DNA of 64,000 nucleotides from Ampelocalamus luodianensis (Eukaryota; Streptophyta; Magnoliopsida; Poales; Poaceae): the NCBI GenBank assembly GCA_036346255.1, contig CM070632.1, positions 35,614,657 to 35,678,656 of the forward strand, written 5' to 3'. Of the stretch, positions 1 through 10,569 are shown piece by piece. A model generated the notes under the pieces. It was given only the letters and a program-made list of their open reading frames with translations. It searched no databases and was not told the origin of the DNA. Each line of letters begins with the position of its first letter. The first letter of the stretch is position 1. The position numbers and the translations under genes are program-made.

Positions 1-540
1 ACTACGAACTTATCCAAGTATTCCATGAATACTTTATTCATCATGTTCATGAAATAGGCAGGGCATTAGTCGCACCAAAGGACATGACTAAGAACTCATA
101 ATGTCCGTGATCGCGTTGAGAAAGCGGTCTTGGTATATCCTTAGGACAAATTTTTAGTCGGTGGTAACCGATCGCAGATCGATCTTCGAGAATAATCCGG
201 CTCCTTTCATCCGATCAAACAGATCATCTATCCGGGTAGTGGGTACTTGTTCTTGATGGTAACCTCGTTGAGAGAACGGTAATCAATACACATCCTCATA
301 CTTCCATCCTTCTTCTTGACAAACAACACCGGCGCTCCCACGGCGATTTAACTAGGTCTCACGAAACCTTTCTCAAGAAGGTCTTCTATCTGCTTCTTCA
401 TCTCTACCAATTCATCTACCGGCATCCGATAAGGTCTCTTTGAAATTGGTGCTGTCCTCGGTACTAGGTCGATGACAAACTCAATGTCACGATCCGTGGC
501 ATTCCCGGTAATTCTTCCGAAACACATCCGGATATTCACC
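1..540 (-). pseudogene. pol: Element A reverse transcriptase, N-terminal part
   Basis: The minus strand encodes the start of a gypsy RT, the enzyme that copies element RNA into DNA. At 539-348 a fragment reads RPYRMPVDELVEMKKQIEDL followed by LLEKGFVRPS, the classic N-terminal RT block. Around 345-240 another frame gives APVLFVKKKDGSMRMC and DYRSLNEV. At the window edge a frame reads MNMMNKVFMEYLDKFV, just before the expected catalytic YxDD box, which lies outside the window. At least two frame changes separate these blocks. The family assignment is secure; activity cannot be judged. Confidence 0.9.
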
Positions 541-1023
541 GACCACCGGTACTTCTTCTAAGGCAAGGGTCTTCGATCGCTTACTAGCAAATGTCCATCA
601 CGAATCGAGGTGGCTAGAAACTCTACCTTGTTTCCTTTGGCGTCCTCGATTATTACGGCTCTTGCCACAATCTAGCACGACTTTGTGCTTGGATAACCAA
701 TCCATGCCAAGAATGACATCTAGGGTTTGGGTATCTAGGACTATTAGGTTGGCTAGAAACTCAACTCCAGCTATGAGTAACTTAGCTCCTAAACATCCCA
801 CTCTAGTACTTAGCTCGCTCCAGCGATCGGACTAACAGAGTATGCTTGTTGCATAACTTCCAAATTATTCTTGGTTGCAAATATTCCGAAACAAACGAAT
901 GCGAAGCTCCGAATCAAACAAAGCGATGCAGTCTCGAGTTAACGGTAAACTTACCCAAGATAACGTCCGGTGATTCCTGGGCTCCTTCAAGAGTGACGTG
1001 GTTGACACGGCCTCGATCACGGA
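541..1023 (-). pseudogene. pol: Element A aspartic protease region
   Basis: Retroviral-type aspartic protease of the polyprotein, which cuts Gag-Pol in particles. The upstream edge is visible near 1010-914 as GRVNHVTLEGAQESPDVILG, the usual lead-in to plant gypsy proteases. The downstream part at 801-598 reads FLANLIVLDTQTLDVILGMD then WLSKHKVVLDC, the conserved C-terminal protease block. The segment that should hold the catalytic D(S/T)GA motif (about 914-800) is out of frame, and I cannot read that motif intact. It joins the RT region downstream. Confidence 0.85.
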
Positions 1024-2090
1024 TCAGGTGCTCCTCCGCTTGACCAAAGAACTTGTGAAGCTCCTTGGTTGATGCTGCGCTGTGTCTTGGATGGCGAGCT
1101 CCAAGGTTGAAGCGCATCGAGTGATTGTTCCCCTTTGCGACATCGGTTGGCAAAATGTCCCGTGGCGACGACGAGCGTAATGCACCTTTGGTACGTTCGC
1201 CGTTGCTTCTGGATTGGGGTTGACAGTGCGGGGTTGCGGAAGTTCGAGCACCGGGCCGGGTGTTGAAGTTGGTGCGTGCTCAACGAAGTCCGGGGGAAAC
1301 TCGTTGAACCGCGGCCGCATCGTTTCTTGCCCTCTGTTGTGATTGATGGTTCCTTGTTGAGCCATCCGGCGCTTGCGGCTATCTTCCGCCTCCTTGCGCT
1401 TGTCTTCTAGAACAAAGGCTTTGTTGACCAACTCCGAAATCGTGAAAGTATGGCGATCAAACCGACTTGCGACCCAAAGTGTTTAGTCCTTCAAAAGCGA
1501 CTCGCGAGCCTTGTCCGTGGCTACATCTTCACTGCGTGGCGAGCTAGCCGAGAAAACTTGTTGAGGTAGTCGACACCGACATAGCTCCTTGCTTGAGAGC
1601 GGAATTCATCCTTCTTGGATCGATAATTCCTTCCGTACATGATACTTGGCGAAAGCGCAGAAATTCCTCCCAAGTGATATCCTGTGGCGCCTCATGGGCG
1701 GCACAGGTTCTCCCACCATTCAGCCAGCGGTGCCTCCATCCGTGAGTGGCATACGAAACCTTTTCACGGTCGCCGACCGAGTGATCGCAGCTTTCTTTCG
1801 ATAACACGCAGCCAATCGCCCGCTTCCACCGAGAGACGTGTCGAGAAAATGTTGGTGGACGAGTCCTCGCGAATTTCGCAAGTTTGATGGTCCATGGTGA
1901 CCATGAGCGGTGAGGGCTCCATGTCGGTGATTGTTGTTGTTATTGTTCGTTGTGCATGGCTTGCATCCGAGTCATCATGGTATTCATCACCGAGTCTGGC
2001 CGCCATGAAAGCTCCAAAGTTTTGCAAGTCAATTGGGGTGCTTATGCGAACCGCTCCCGCACTGGTTGCTCATTGACTCCTGGTGTCAGG
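1024..2090 (-). pseudogene. gag: Element A gag (capsid and zinc knuckle)
   Basis: Gag forms the particle that packages element RNA. Three fragments in shifting frames follow family order. At 2027-1764 MQNFGAFMAARLGD leads to VEAGDWLRVIERKLR, the start of the retrotransposon capsid domain. At 1807-1544 there is DREKVSYATH, ITWEEFLRFRQ and ALKQGAMSVS, the capsid core. At 1431-1024 VNKAFVLEDKRKEAEDSRKR leads into a basic linker. Near 1171-1139 ATGHFANRC is the C-terminal half of a CCHC zinc knuckle. The true start is uncertain. At least three frameshifts break it. Confidence 0.88.
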
Positions 2091-3328
2091 TACCTAACCA
2101 CTCGCAGTGGCCTCGACGAGTTTGAACCATCTGGCGAAGCTCCATGGGTTAGATAAGGTAGCAAGCACGAGATGAGTTAAGAACTAAGCAGGGGGTAGGT
2201 TAAACCCAACAAAACACAGATCAAGAAACTCAAATGAAATACCTTTATTACTTAGGGTCTTAGCATGGCTGCAACAGATGCCTAAGGGCCTTTGCAGCTC
2301 ATACTCGCACACAAAAGAAACAACGACCTAAGCACACAAAACTACCGCCTAAAGGGCGACTCACTAAACTGAAACTGGCTAAGCCTGAAAAACTGAAGCC
2401 TAAACGATCTACTCAAGAAAGCCTCCACAACCGCGGCGACGCTCCTGACGGCATGGGACTCTGAAGTGAGCGGCATCTTGGCAAACCGATCTCGATGCCT
2501 AGAATCGTGCAGCGAGAGCAGCGTTCCGGTGCAACCGCTCACCGCTCCTCGGCTCGCTTCTTCTTCGGGCTCAATCGGGCCTTCCTCCGATCTTCTTCAG
2601 ATCCTCCTCGGTCTTCCTCTTCTTCGGGAACTTGGTCGTAGAGGATCTCTTGCGAGTGGCGACCTTCTCTTGACTCTCTCGCAAGGCTTCATAGACATGA
2701 TCCAACTCCGTGATAGTCCTCTCCAGAGCTCCCTCCTGGGCGGCCACGAACTGGGCGAGGTGTACGATCGTAGCGTTGCTCTCTCCTTCGTGGACGGGTA
2801 GCGTCTTTGGCAAGTCCACACCGCACTGGGATGGTAACGGAAGACGGTGTCTTGAAGCTCCGTGCGTAGATGTTGCGAATCGTAGCATGGCCAGCGCGAC
2901 GACTCGGATACCTTCCACCCAAGTGATCTTCCTCACGAGACGCGTGCGGTCGGCTCGCCTTGTCGTTCCTCTGGCGTAGATCGTCGGCGACAAATCACTC
3001 CACTGTTCGACCATTCATCGTCCGATTGTTGCCGACGTCGTGGACGATCAAAACCTCCAAGAACACGGAGCAACTTCCAAAGTTCGCACAACCTCCCACA
3101 ACGCTCACCATAGCTCAAGAAGGCGAGGCATCCGTCAAGACAGCATTTAATAGGTAAGAGCAACTTTAAAACAATGGGGAGAGAAGAGATTATAGCAAAA
3201 GTTGAGGCGAGAGAGATATGAGAAGAGTTAAGCAATCAATTAACCTTGCAAGTTAATTTTCCTTTAGAAAATAGTTTGGACACTCTAAAGACGGCCAATC
3301 TAACTAAGGTCAAGACCTACGATCGGTA
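2091..3328 (-). other. Element A leader between primer site and gag
   Basis: About 1.2 kb lies between the primer site and recognisable gag, longer than in a simple gypsy element. It holds one sizeable minus-strand ORF (listed separately, 3014-2571) and a second open stretch at 2542-2342 in another frame. The 2091-2340 part shows nothing recognisable. The role as untranslated or packaging leader is inferred from position. Confidence 0.6.
2571..3014 (-). CDS. Extra leader ORF of element A, charged helical protein
   Basis: A 147-codon open frame sits upstream of gag in the same orientation, and I do not recognise the product. The N-terminal half is basic and Arg-rich. The C-terminal half looks like a charged helix: ATIVHLAQFVAAQEGALERT, then ITELDHVYEALRESQEKVAT, then a Lys/Arg-rich segment KFPKKRKTEEDLKK that could be a nuclear-localisation-like patch. 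A further open stretch (2542-2342) could extend it after one frameshift. Some plant gypsy lineages carry an extra ORF before gag; whether this is one is inference. It could be chance in a GC-rich leader. Confidence 0.35.
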   Translation of the reverse strand: MVEQWSDLSPTIYARGTTRRADRTRLVRKITWVEGIRVVALAMLRFATSTHGASRHRLPLPSQCGVDLPKTLPVHEGESNATIVHLAQFVAAQEGALERTITELDHVYEALRESQEKVATRKRSSTTKFPKKRKTEEDLKKIGGRPD

Positions 3329-3342
3329 TGGCTCGATACCAC
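3329..3342 (-). other. Element A primer binding site (variant)
   Basis: On the minus strand the sequence just inside the LTR reads GTGGTATCGAGCC. Plant LTR elements primed by initiator tRNA-Met normally have TGGTATCAGAGC. Here CAGAG is replaced by CGAG, a change also present in D, E, G and H in this window. The position, 3 bp inside the LTR edge, fixes the 5' LTR boundary. Confidence 0.75.
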
Positions 3343-3345
3343 CTC

Positions 3346-6300
3346 TGCCGGGACCTGAATTACGATTACGGAACCCTCGTGTATTCTCGCACTAGTCGAG
3401 GATCACGCTAGTGCACACAGGTTAACACGGTAAATATCGATCCACACAAGCGATAATTAAAGTAAACGGTTAGTTTGAAAAACAAATAAGGGTTTTGACC
3501 TTATGGTCGAGTTTACACTTATTAAGCCACGCAGGCTAACAGAGAAATAAAGCAAGAAATGAACGGAAAACTCCAGCGTAGATCCCACCAATTCACCACA
3601 GGCAACCAATCGGATCCGACCTTAACGAACGATCACCCTTCAACGAACTCCTCCTCGAAAGCGGCGTAGACTCCTCCACTTCAGAGGTTTGGGCGCAAGT
3701 TTTACAACAAGCGTGAGTACACAACCGCACTCGCAAATCATACCACGAATGCAATGTATAGATGCAGCTTATTCCAAAGAAAAGGCTTCGTGGTTCTTTT
3801 GCATAAAAGCAACATTTGCAATTGAATACGAATAATAGATTGAAAGCATAATTCAAACAAATAGACAATATTAATTTAATGATTGTTTCCACAAAGACAC
3901 ACACTAAACAGATTATTTCACATAGCCATATGATTGAGATCACACAGCTCCCATTCCCACATTTTATAAAAACTAACCCTTATGTGAAATCACCGAGCAT
4001 GTCCATGACCGAGGACGCGCTATTCGAATAGTTTGATTAACACTCTGCAGAGGTTGTACACTTTACCCACAAGATACAACTAGTGTAGCAAGCACCAATC
4101 GTAACAAAACAGTTCATAAACTTCATCTCAACATTGACACTCTCGATGTGCTTACAAACCGTTATACATATCACATAGCCCATGCATAACACACATCGTT
4201 GGACAGGGACGACGAATCCTCCCGTGATGCAACTACCAAGTAGTCACACCTCCACCCTATCACATAGCCTAACCTATCCACCTGAACATCAATGCTGAGA
4301 ATCCATAACTTACTAAGTTAGGCCCGTCCCATACGGGCATGTGGTCGCATCAGAAGGCTCGAGTTCAATGGCGCACAAAGTTAAGTCCTTAATTGACCAA
4401 GGCAAGACTTCCATTTTCTAACTAAGCCACACAGATTATCGCTCCCATCACATAGTCCACCATGTCACAGCCTCCACCACTTGCCTCGGTCTAAATCCTT
4501 TACCACCCAGTTGGTTTTAGTGCAACACATGCCATCACAAAGTAATAACATACAAAGACACAGCTTTACACAAAGTTCCATAGTCACTTAGTCATAATTG
4601 ATATTTGCAACTTACATGAGATGATGACTCGTAGCATGGCTAAGCAATTTTACTCGCATCTAACCAACCCACGTTGGTGCTATAATATTACCAACTAATA
4701 ACCAATCTAGGGTGACAAGGAATTATGACATACAAGGCCAAGGTGTGATAACAATTTGGATAATAACTATGCCCAAAGCATTTAAATAAATAATTAAACT
4801 ATCATGCAATAATTTAACACAAAGTAATTTGAAAACTGGGTTCAAGATGATCAAAGGTATGACTTGCCTTGGAAAAGGTCTATGTACTGATCTTGGTCTT
4901 GGGGTGCTCCTTCTTCCACAAAATTTCCGACGAATCGACGTCTACTCGCAAACGAGACACAAACAAACAAAACAAATAAATAACAGAGGCAAAACCAACT
5001 CCAAAAATTAAATAAAAAACTCAGATAAGTAGATCTTGAATTTAGACAAATTTAGAAATTTGAATGGGCTCAATCGGAGTTAGGATGCAAAAGTTATGGC
5101 CTTTGGAAGATTGAAAATACATAAAATGCTGAAAATCGATTTCATGAATCTCAAATTATTTTCCTAAAGGAAAATCAGATTATTGCGCAAGCTGGCGTCA
5201 GCCCTCAGGATTTCGGAAAAAGATAAATAAAAGAAATCTCTGACATGTGGGACCCACATGTCAGAGGCTAGGCTCACGGTGGACTGGGTCTACCGAGCCT
5301 CGGGGCTGGGGATCCGGTGGGCTGCCGCGTCAGTGCTGACGGGGACGCTGACAGGGATGACACGCAGACGCGGGAGCTGACGCGGCACTGAGGTGGCGGC
5401 GAGGTGGCGTGCCACGTCGGACCCGACGGTGACGGCGGCTCGGGAACCAAGGGTTCCGGCGAACGGCGGCGATTCACCGGCGGTGAGTGGTACCAGCGTG
5501 TAGAGGGTGGCACGGGGAACTCGTGGATGTGCTCACTGGTGGTCGGGGACGTCTGTGGCGGCCGGCGGCGAGGTTGAAGCGGCGGAGGGTTTCGGGCTTG
5601 ACGGATCGAGCTACGGCGGCGCTCGGCGAAACGGCGGTGCCCACGAGGTAGTCTGCTCCGTGCGATGCCGGCGGTGTAGACCACGACACTCGGCGGCATC
5701 GACGGCGGCGACGAACTTCGTCGGAGTTGCGGCGCGCGAATCACTTCTCCGAGCTTTGCGGCGGCTAGGGTTAGGGTTACGGCGGCGCGCGCGGGTTGGA
5801 GTGCGAGACCGAGGGCTTGCCCTCCTTATATAGGCGGCTCGGGAAGGTCTAGGCACGGGCGCCCAAACGCGAGCGCGGCGCGCGAGGAAATCGGAACCAG
5901 TCCGCCTCGGAGGCAGCGATGGCGTGGCGGTGGGTCCCACACGTCGAGACACACTCACGTGAGTCCGCGTGCGAACGGTGCGGTGTAAATGCGACTCCGA
6001 GATCGGCCGTTGGATCTTGATCGAGCGGCCACAATCAAAGAAACATTCGGACAACTCCGGTTGCCTTATGCGCATCTAGCCGTTCATCTTTGATCGGACG
6101 GTGGAGGATGAGCGCGCGAGAGAGAGAGAGAGAGGCGACAGCGGGTCCACTGTCGATGGCGGCTGGCATGTGCTGGTCGAGCGGGCGGGCGAGCGGGAAA
6201 TAGAGTTGGGCACGAGAGATTCGGCCCAAGAAGATTTTCGAGATTTTAAATAGGTTTTCAATTTAAAAACCAGAAATTCAAATGGGCAATAGAAAATAGC

Positions 6301-6531
6301 AAATGAACTCAGAAAAATTCTAGAAAAATCTAGAAAATATATCTGAGCACACAGAACCCAAATAAAATAGTTTTGGCTATTGTTCATGTTGGGATTATTC
6401 ACATTAAATGTTTTTGATTGTAAAGTCCAATATTAAGCTTTTGAAATTAAATTCAAATAAAATTCAAATGGTGAATTTTTCCCTACTAACTATTTAAAAG
6501 ATTTTTAAGCTCTGAAAATTGGGATGTTACA
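3346..6531 (-). repeat. Element A 5' LTR (about 3.2 kb)
   Basis: The outer end reads TGTAACATCCC on the minus strand (6531 inward) and the inner end is ...CCCGGCA beside the primer site. The U3 part (about 5835-6531) is GC-rich at its inner side. A TATA box lies at 5834-5824, so most of the LTR (about 2.4 kb) would be transcribed R/U5 leader. Long open frames at 5274-6075 on both strands follow base composition and match no domain I know. The LTR shares blocks with solo LTRs X and Y and with LTRs D, G and H, including the palindrome CTATTCGAATAG at 4020-4031. Confidence 0.88.
5824..5834 (-). promoter_or_regulatory. TATA box of element A LTR
   Basis: Minus strand CCTATATAAGG, embedded in GC-rich DNA about 700 bp inside the outer LTR end, followed by pyrimidine/Arg-codon-rich leader. 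It is a near-consensus plant TATA box in the expected LTR position. The start site would be about 25-35 bp downstream, near 5795. Confidence 0.7.
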
Positions 6532-6568
6532 TATGGTCTTTTATATATTAAAGATAATATATAGAGGT

Positions 6569-6676
6569 TTTAATCCTCGTCAATGTCCTCATTAATGGTT
6601 GTGCGTTGCTCATCCAGGAGCGTCATGAGCTCTCCCTTTACCACGTACTCTTTCTCATCAGTCATCTCACCTGCCA
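6569..6676 (-). pseudogene. Possible gag N-terminus of element K
   Basis: A short open frame starts MAGEMTDEKEYVVKGELMTL and ends 35 codons later with an acidic tail, ...NEDIDED, at a stop. Acidic N-termini before a capsid domain occur in copia-type Gag, and the position next to the break made by A fits a truncated gag. There is no domain match to confirm it, and it could be a chance ORF. Its flanking sequence to 6532 is AT-rich. Confidence 0.3.
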
Positions 6677-8472
6677 TGGTTAGTAGAAAACAAAAGACAA
6701 CACAAAGGTATTATCCCTATCAACTACTAGGTGATGGAAGGCGGAATCACACACTCTCAAGCGTCTTACCACACTCTTACAAGTGTTCTTACCAAAGCAT
6801 ACGGAGGTGGTACAGTAGGTGGTCGGTTCGTGATACCGTGTCGAGCGTGGGTACGATTGCAAGAGGGAACCTGTTCTGATCAAGAGTAGGTGGAGCTTGG
6901 AAGACACAATATGTAGCAAAGGATTAGCAATAATTAATTCAGTTAATGCAAGTTGAAAGATTGTTCAAAGTACTTACCAATGTTGCTGATCCTAGCCTAA
7001 TCAAAGCTAGCGAATCACCACCGTATGGAGAGAAGTGTATGTACGCACACACAACGATCAATGTGACTTGATGTAAGCAATGGAAAGCCTCACAACAAGT
7101 GCTAGGAGAGACGCTAACCAACTACTCAAACTTCGTTCTAAGGGCACAAGATCGTTCACGCGATGTAGAGCATAAAAACGGAGAAAATGTGCAACGTAGA
7201 CGGCCCTCTAGATTGTGCAGATACAACAGCTAGTCTCAAACGATGAACAAGCAAAGTTTTATGTGGCTTATATATACTCTTTTGAAAGGTTTCAACGAGA
7301 TCTACAACTTTCTCAACTGGATAAACCCCAAATTCCGAAGGCAAGACCGAAAGAATCGCAAAAAACAGAAAACAGAAAACTTCCGACGTGATTTCGGGGC
7401 TAAAGATGGCTGATTTTGGGGGTCTTGGAGGGTGACAGGCGCTTTGCATGTCAGATTTTCAGATATGCGTCGTTGATAGCTTCGAAACGAGCACAAGAAC
7501 GTCGAATTCCGACTTCGTATGCAAAAGTTATGCCTGTTTTACTGAAAGGGTGTCCGAAACGGACTCGAATTCGTTTCGGTTTCAACTTCAAACTGCTATA
7601 TCTTTTGATCCCGTGGGCCAAACGTGCCCAAAGTTTTTCTGGGAGCTGGTGGATATATCAGGAAGGGCTCCACCAATGTTCACTGATTTTCGTGCAAGTT
7701 TGATGCACTTTCCAATTTTTGGAACAGAGGGCTCTCTCTTTTGCCTTCTTCTGTTTTTTTTTTCTGATTTTTTTCTCTTTTTTTTTTCTCTCTGGGCCCG
7801 AAGTCAAAACTCTCTGTATCTTTTTTTCTTTCTACTTGATCCCGAAACCAGCTAGGCCGAGATATGCAGCACAGATACAATTGGTTTTCAACCCGAGATC
7901 AAATCGGTTTCTGCAGTGGCGAGTTTGTTACACAGCGAGGCAGGTGGCGGCTTTGCGTCAAAAAGGTTGCAAGGGCCAGGGCTACCGCGGCAGGAAGATG
8001 TACTGGTGGATGCCGCAGTAGTGATTTTGTAGGTTAGAGCGGCAGGGAGTTGTGCTGGTGGATGAATTTTGTTGGCTGCTGCGGATTGATGTGGTGGCGC
8101 GGCAGGGTTGGGTGGTGGTGGCTGATGGTGATGATTCCAGCAGCAAGGGATGGCAGCAGATGGGGTCGCGTGGCGGCGGTGGTAGAACAAATTAGAACAA
8201 GAACAAGCTACGCGAAGGAAACACGATGCAAACTAGACAACGACGCACTAGACTCTAACTAGACTAGAAACCAGCAACTAGCACGACGATGCAATCAATA
8301 ATTCAACAAGCAAAAGACTGAAACGAAAATTGCAATGGCTCAATGGGGTGATGGGACAGCGGAAGAACACGACGAACAATTATTTTTGTGGGGCTAATTT
8401 TCTGGAGTTCTAGAAGGATGAACAGTACCGAAACTAAAAGGGGAAAACTAAGATTACCTAACGGGCAACTGA

Positions 8473-8487
8473 AGCTCTGATACCAAC
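8473..8487 (-). other. Element K primer binding site (canonical)
   Basis: Minus strand TTGGTATCAGAGCTT, separated by a few bases from the LTR edge at 8491. It is exactly complementary to the 3' end of plant initiator tRNA-Met, unlike the variant primer sites of the gypsy elements here. It therefore serves as an internal control for that variant. Confidence 0.85.
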
Positions 8488-8490
8488 TGA

Positions 8491-9001
8491 TGTGAGTGTG
8501 GCCTGATCTTTCGATAGGTACTGATACGTCGATTGTGGAGAACACGACATTGATGATCCGAAGGCTCTGACCCGAACAGATCGATCCCCTTGCAATCACT
8601 ACACCACTGCTCCGTTGGTTATCAACCGTGCCGAACGCGGTTGACCTCGTCAAGAAGGCTATCTCCTGCAAGCTAATCGAGAACACAAGCAAGAGAGTAG
8701 AAGATGCAATCTGTATTACGAATAATAATTGAAGCACACAAGTTGGGGTTCCTCAAACCGATGAACGGTGAAAACTGCAAAGCAGAATATTATCTAAGAA
8801 AAACCCAAGCAAAACTAGAGGTCGACGACTCCTATATGAGGAGGCGGCCGAGAGGTGGGAACCCTAGGCCGAGGTACTGTTCACGGTACTGTTCACGCAT
8901 GAATGGTGCCCACGTGAACAGTATGGGCCTAGGGGAAGGTCGGTCAGCAGATGGGCCAAGTCGTCCAACAGATGGGCCAAGTTGTCGGCCAATATATTAC
9001 A
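8491..9001 (-). repeat. Element K 5' LTR (about 511 bp)
   Basis: The minus strand starts TGTAATATATTGG at 9001 and ends ...CACTCACA at 8491 next to the primer site. It contains short GC-rich direct repeats of GTGAACAGTA and of TTGGCCCATCTG in U3, and a TATA-like CTCATATAGGAG at 8841-8830. The outer boundary is chosen from the TG...CA rule, because the partner LTR is outside the window. Confidence 0.65.
8830..8841 (-). promoter_or_regulatory. TATA-like box of element K LTR
   Basis: Minus strand CTCATATAGGAG about 160 bp inside the LTR start, downstream of GC-rich U3. Position and sequence suit an LTR promoter. Confidence 0.5.
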
Positions 9002-9694
9002 TAGCTTTTGGGCCAATAATTGGTGACGCAGCACCATAGCATGTAGATGTAGCACCATGGCATGTAGACGATGCTCGGCTCGTATGAGTAGATGTGGCTC
9101 AGTCCAACTGGGGAATATGGCAGTGCGGTAGCCGAAAGTCCTATCGGAGAGGATGTGGTGGAAGTAGAGGATGCAGTGCAGCGGGTCGAAGTAGTAGTGG
9201 TTGCATCCTTAGGGTTGATGTCCTCATCAGGAGGCAGAGGGGGATGGGGAGGGGGAGATGAAGATGAGGACCGATTGAGGACTGAGGATTCGAGGAAGTG
9301 AGGAGGAACCGCGGGAGGGGAGGCGGAGGCGGCGATGAGGAAGGAGGCACACGGCGGCGCCGCGGTGAGGGTTAGGGTCCGGACGGCAGGGGGATTTGGT
9401 TCTGCGGGCGGGAGATGTGGGCGGTAGTGCGGGAGCGGGGAGGATGATGGCTGAAGAAATTGGGGATGGCGCGGTCTCTCTCTCGGATAACTATCTGTCG
9501 GACAATCGCCGGATAGATCCGAATAAGCCGGACAGCTACCCAATCGAATCTGACTATATATCGGGGGGGGGGGACCCGAATCTGTATCCGAATCCGAAAA
9601 ACCCAACCGGATATCCATAAAAAAGTTCCGAATTTTGCTACATTTATTCGTACAGTCGGTCGGGCGGGAACTATCCGCTCCATTTACACCCCTA
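9002..9694 (-). mobile_element. hAT element, one terminus and adjacent 0.7 kb
   Basis: The right end on the minus strand reads TAGGGGTGTAAATGGAG, a typical Ac-type hAT terminal inverted repeat. Just inside (9480-9620) lie many CGGATA/GAATCCG-type subterminal motifs, also typical of these elements. The 8 bp outside (9695-9702, atggccag) would be the target duplication. No matching left end is visible, and the sequence stops where the copia-type LTR begins, so K probably split it. The GC-rich stretch 9060-9460 has a minus-strand open frame rich in Ser/Pro/Thr (for example PPDEDINPKDATTTTS) that may be a transposase N-terminus or captured DNA. Confidence 0.6.
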
Positions 9695-10206
9695 ATGGCC
9701 AGTGTGCAATCAATGTGAGCTCTGCTTTTGAGCTTAAAACGGGCAACATTTCCTTCACTGCAATTTCTCCAGAACAGTAAGTTATGTAATTTTGCCATGG
9801 CAGGTTTCATAATACAGATGCCATAAACCTATAGAAAAAGACGAGATTGATAATTTCATAATATGGTATGCAATCCTGAAACATTGTTCTGCTGACCCCA
9901 AAATTTCTACCGTTAGAAAAAGTTGTCTTTTTAACATTCGCCTATTTTTCTAAATTTTTTAAGAGGAATGATCTGGAGGTAGGCCATAAAAAAAGCTCAG
10001 GCTCGACAAGCTATTCGAGCCAGAAATGATTCGAGCTCAGCTCGACTCTACTAGAAATTGAGTCGAGCTTGAGCCTACATTCAATTCCATGCTCGAATAG
10101 CTTGTTAAAACCTACTGTTTCTCAGGCCGACACGCCCTCTGTCCATCCTCCAGTTTCCCACGGCCTAAAGTACCACCCCAAGACTTCTGCCCTGTTGAGC
10201 CAGATT
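9695..10206. other. Spacer with hAT-like subterminal fragment
   Basis: 9703-9985 is AT-rich and shows nothing I recognise. At 9995-10105 the sequence is rich in gctcga/tcgagc words (gctcgacaagc, tcgagctcagctcgac, tcgagcttgagc), the kind of subterminal repeat seen in some grass hAT families, without an intact terminus. 10110-10206 is unassigned. Confidence 0.4.
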
Positions 10207-10555
10207 TGCATCCATACCTTCTGTGTATACCAAGCTAGTCCCATGATCTGTACCTAGCTCACACATTACAATATCGATAAATATCATATCCACACGTGCA
10301 AATAAAAAGATAGTAAATAAGTATGCATCCATACCCTCTGTGTATACCAAATTAGTCCCATGATCTGCAACTAGCTCACACATTACAATATCGATAAATA
10401 TCATATCCACACGTGCGAATAAAAAGATAGTAAATAAGTGTGCATCAATACTCTCTATGTATACCAAGCTAGTCCCATGATCTGTAGCTAACTCACACAT
10501 TACAATATCGATGAATATCATATCCACACGTGCGAATAAAGATAGTAAATAAGTG
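10207..10555. repeat. 117-bp tandem repeat, three units
   Basis: Units begin at 10207, 10324 and 10441, each opening with tgcatc and containing agtcccatgatctg, acattacaatatcga and atccacacgtgc. Spacing is 117 bp, then 117 bp, and the third unit is slightly shorter. Because 117 is 39 codons, the minus strand stays open through all three units (10569-10165) with a repeated FARVDMIFIDIVMCEL block. No function is known; it could be the tail of an unrecognised transposon. Confidence 0.85.
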
Positions 10556-10569
10556 TAAATAGGCCGCAT

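Larger units (their letters stand above)
1..6531 (-). mobile_element. Element A: Ty3/gypsy chromovirus, 5' part
   Basis: Reading leftwards on the minus strand the order is 5' LTR (6531-3346), primer site (3342-3329), leader, gag, protease and RT, and the element leaves the window inside RT. This order and the protein motifs are those of Ty3/gypsy elements, most like plant Tekay/Del chromoviruses. Coding frames are broken many times, so it is not autonomous as read. The 5 bp after the outer LTR end (6532-6536, tatgg) should be the target duplication, but the other end lies outside the window. It appears to have landed in copia-type element K. Confidence 0.9.
6532..9001 (-). mobile_element. Element K: copia-type LTR element, 5' part
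   Basis: Read leftwards it has a 5' LTR (9001-8491), a canonical tRNA-Met primer site (8487-8473) and a leader of about 1.8 kb, then the LTR end of A begins at 6531. The simplest reading is that A inserted into K, whose remainder lies beyond the left edge. Assignment to Ty1/copia rests on the short (~0.5 kb) LTR and the exact primer site TTGGTATCAGAGC followed by TTCAG. No pol domain is in view. The leader 6677-8470 contains a T-rich tract at 7757-7800 and nothing I recognise as coding. Confidence 0.65.

Noticed and set aside
5274..6075. GC-rich open frames on both strands
   Set aside because: Inside the promoter half of element A's LTR; composition explains their length and no domain is visible.
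8944..9810. 288-codon minus-strand ORF as one gene
   Set aside because: It crosses the hAT terminus at 9694 and runs into the copia-type LTR before 9001, so it spans three unrelated sequences.
10165..10569. 134-codon minus-strand ORF as a real protein gene
   Set aside because: It is created by the 117-bp tandem repeat; it has no start context, domain or flanking gene structure.
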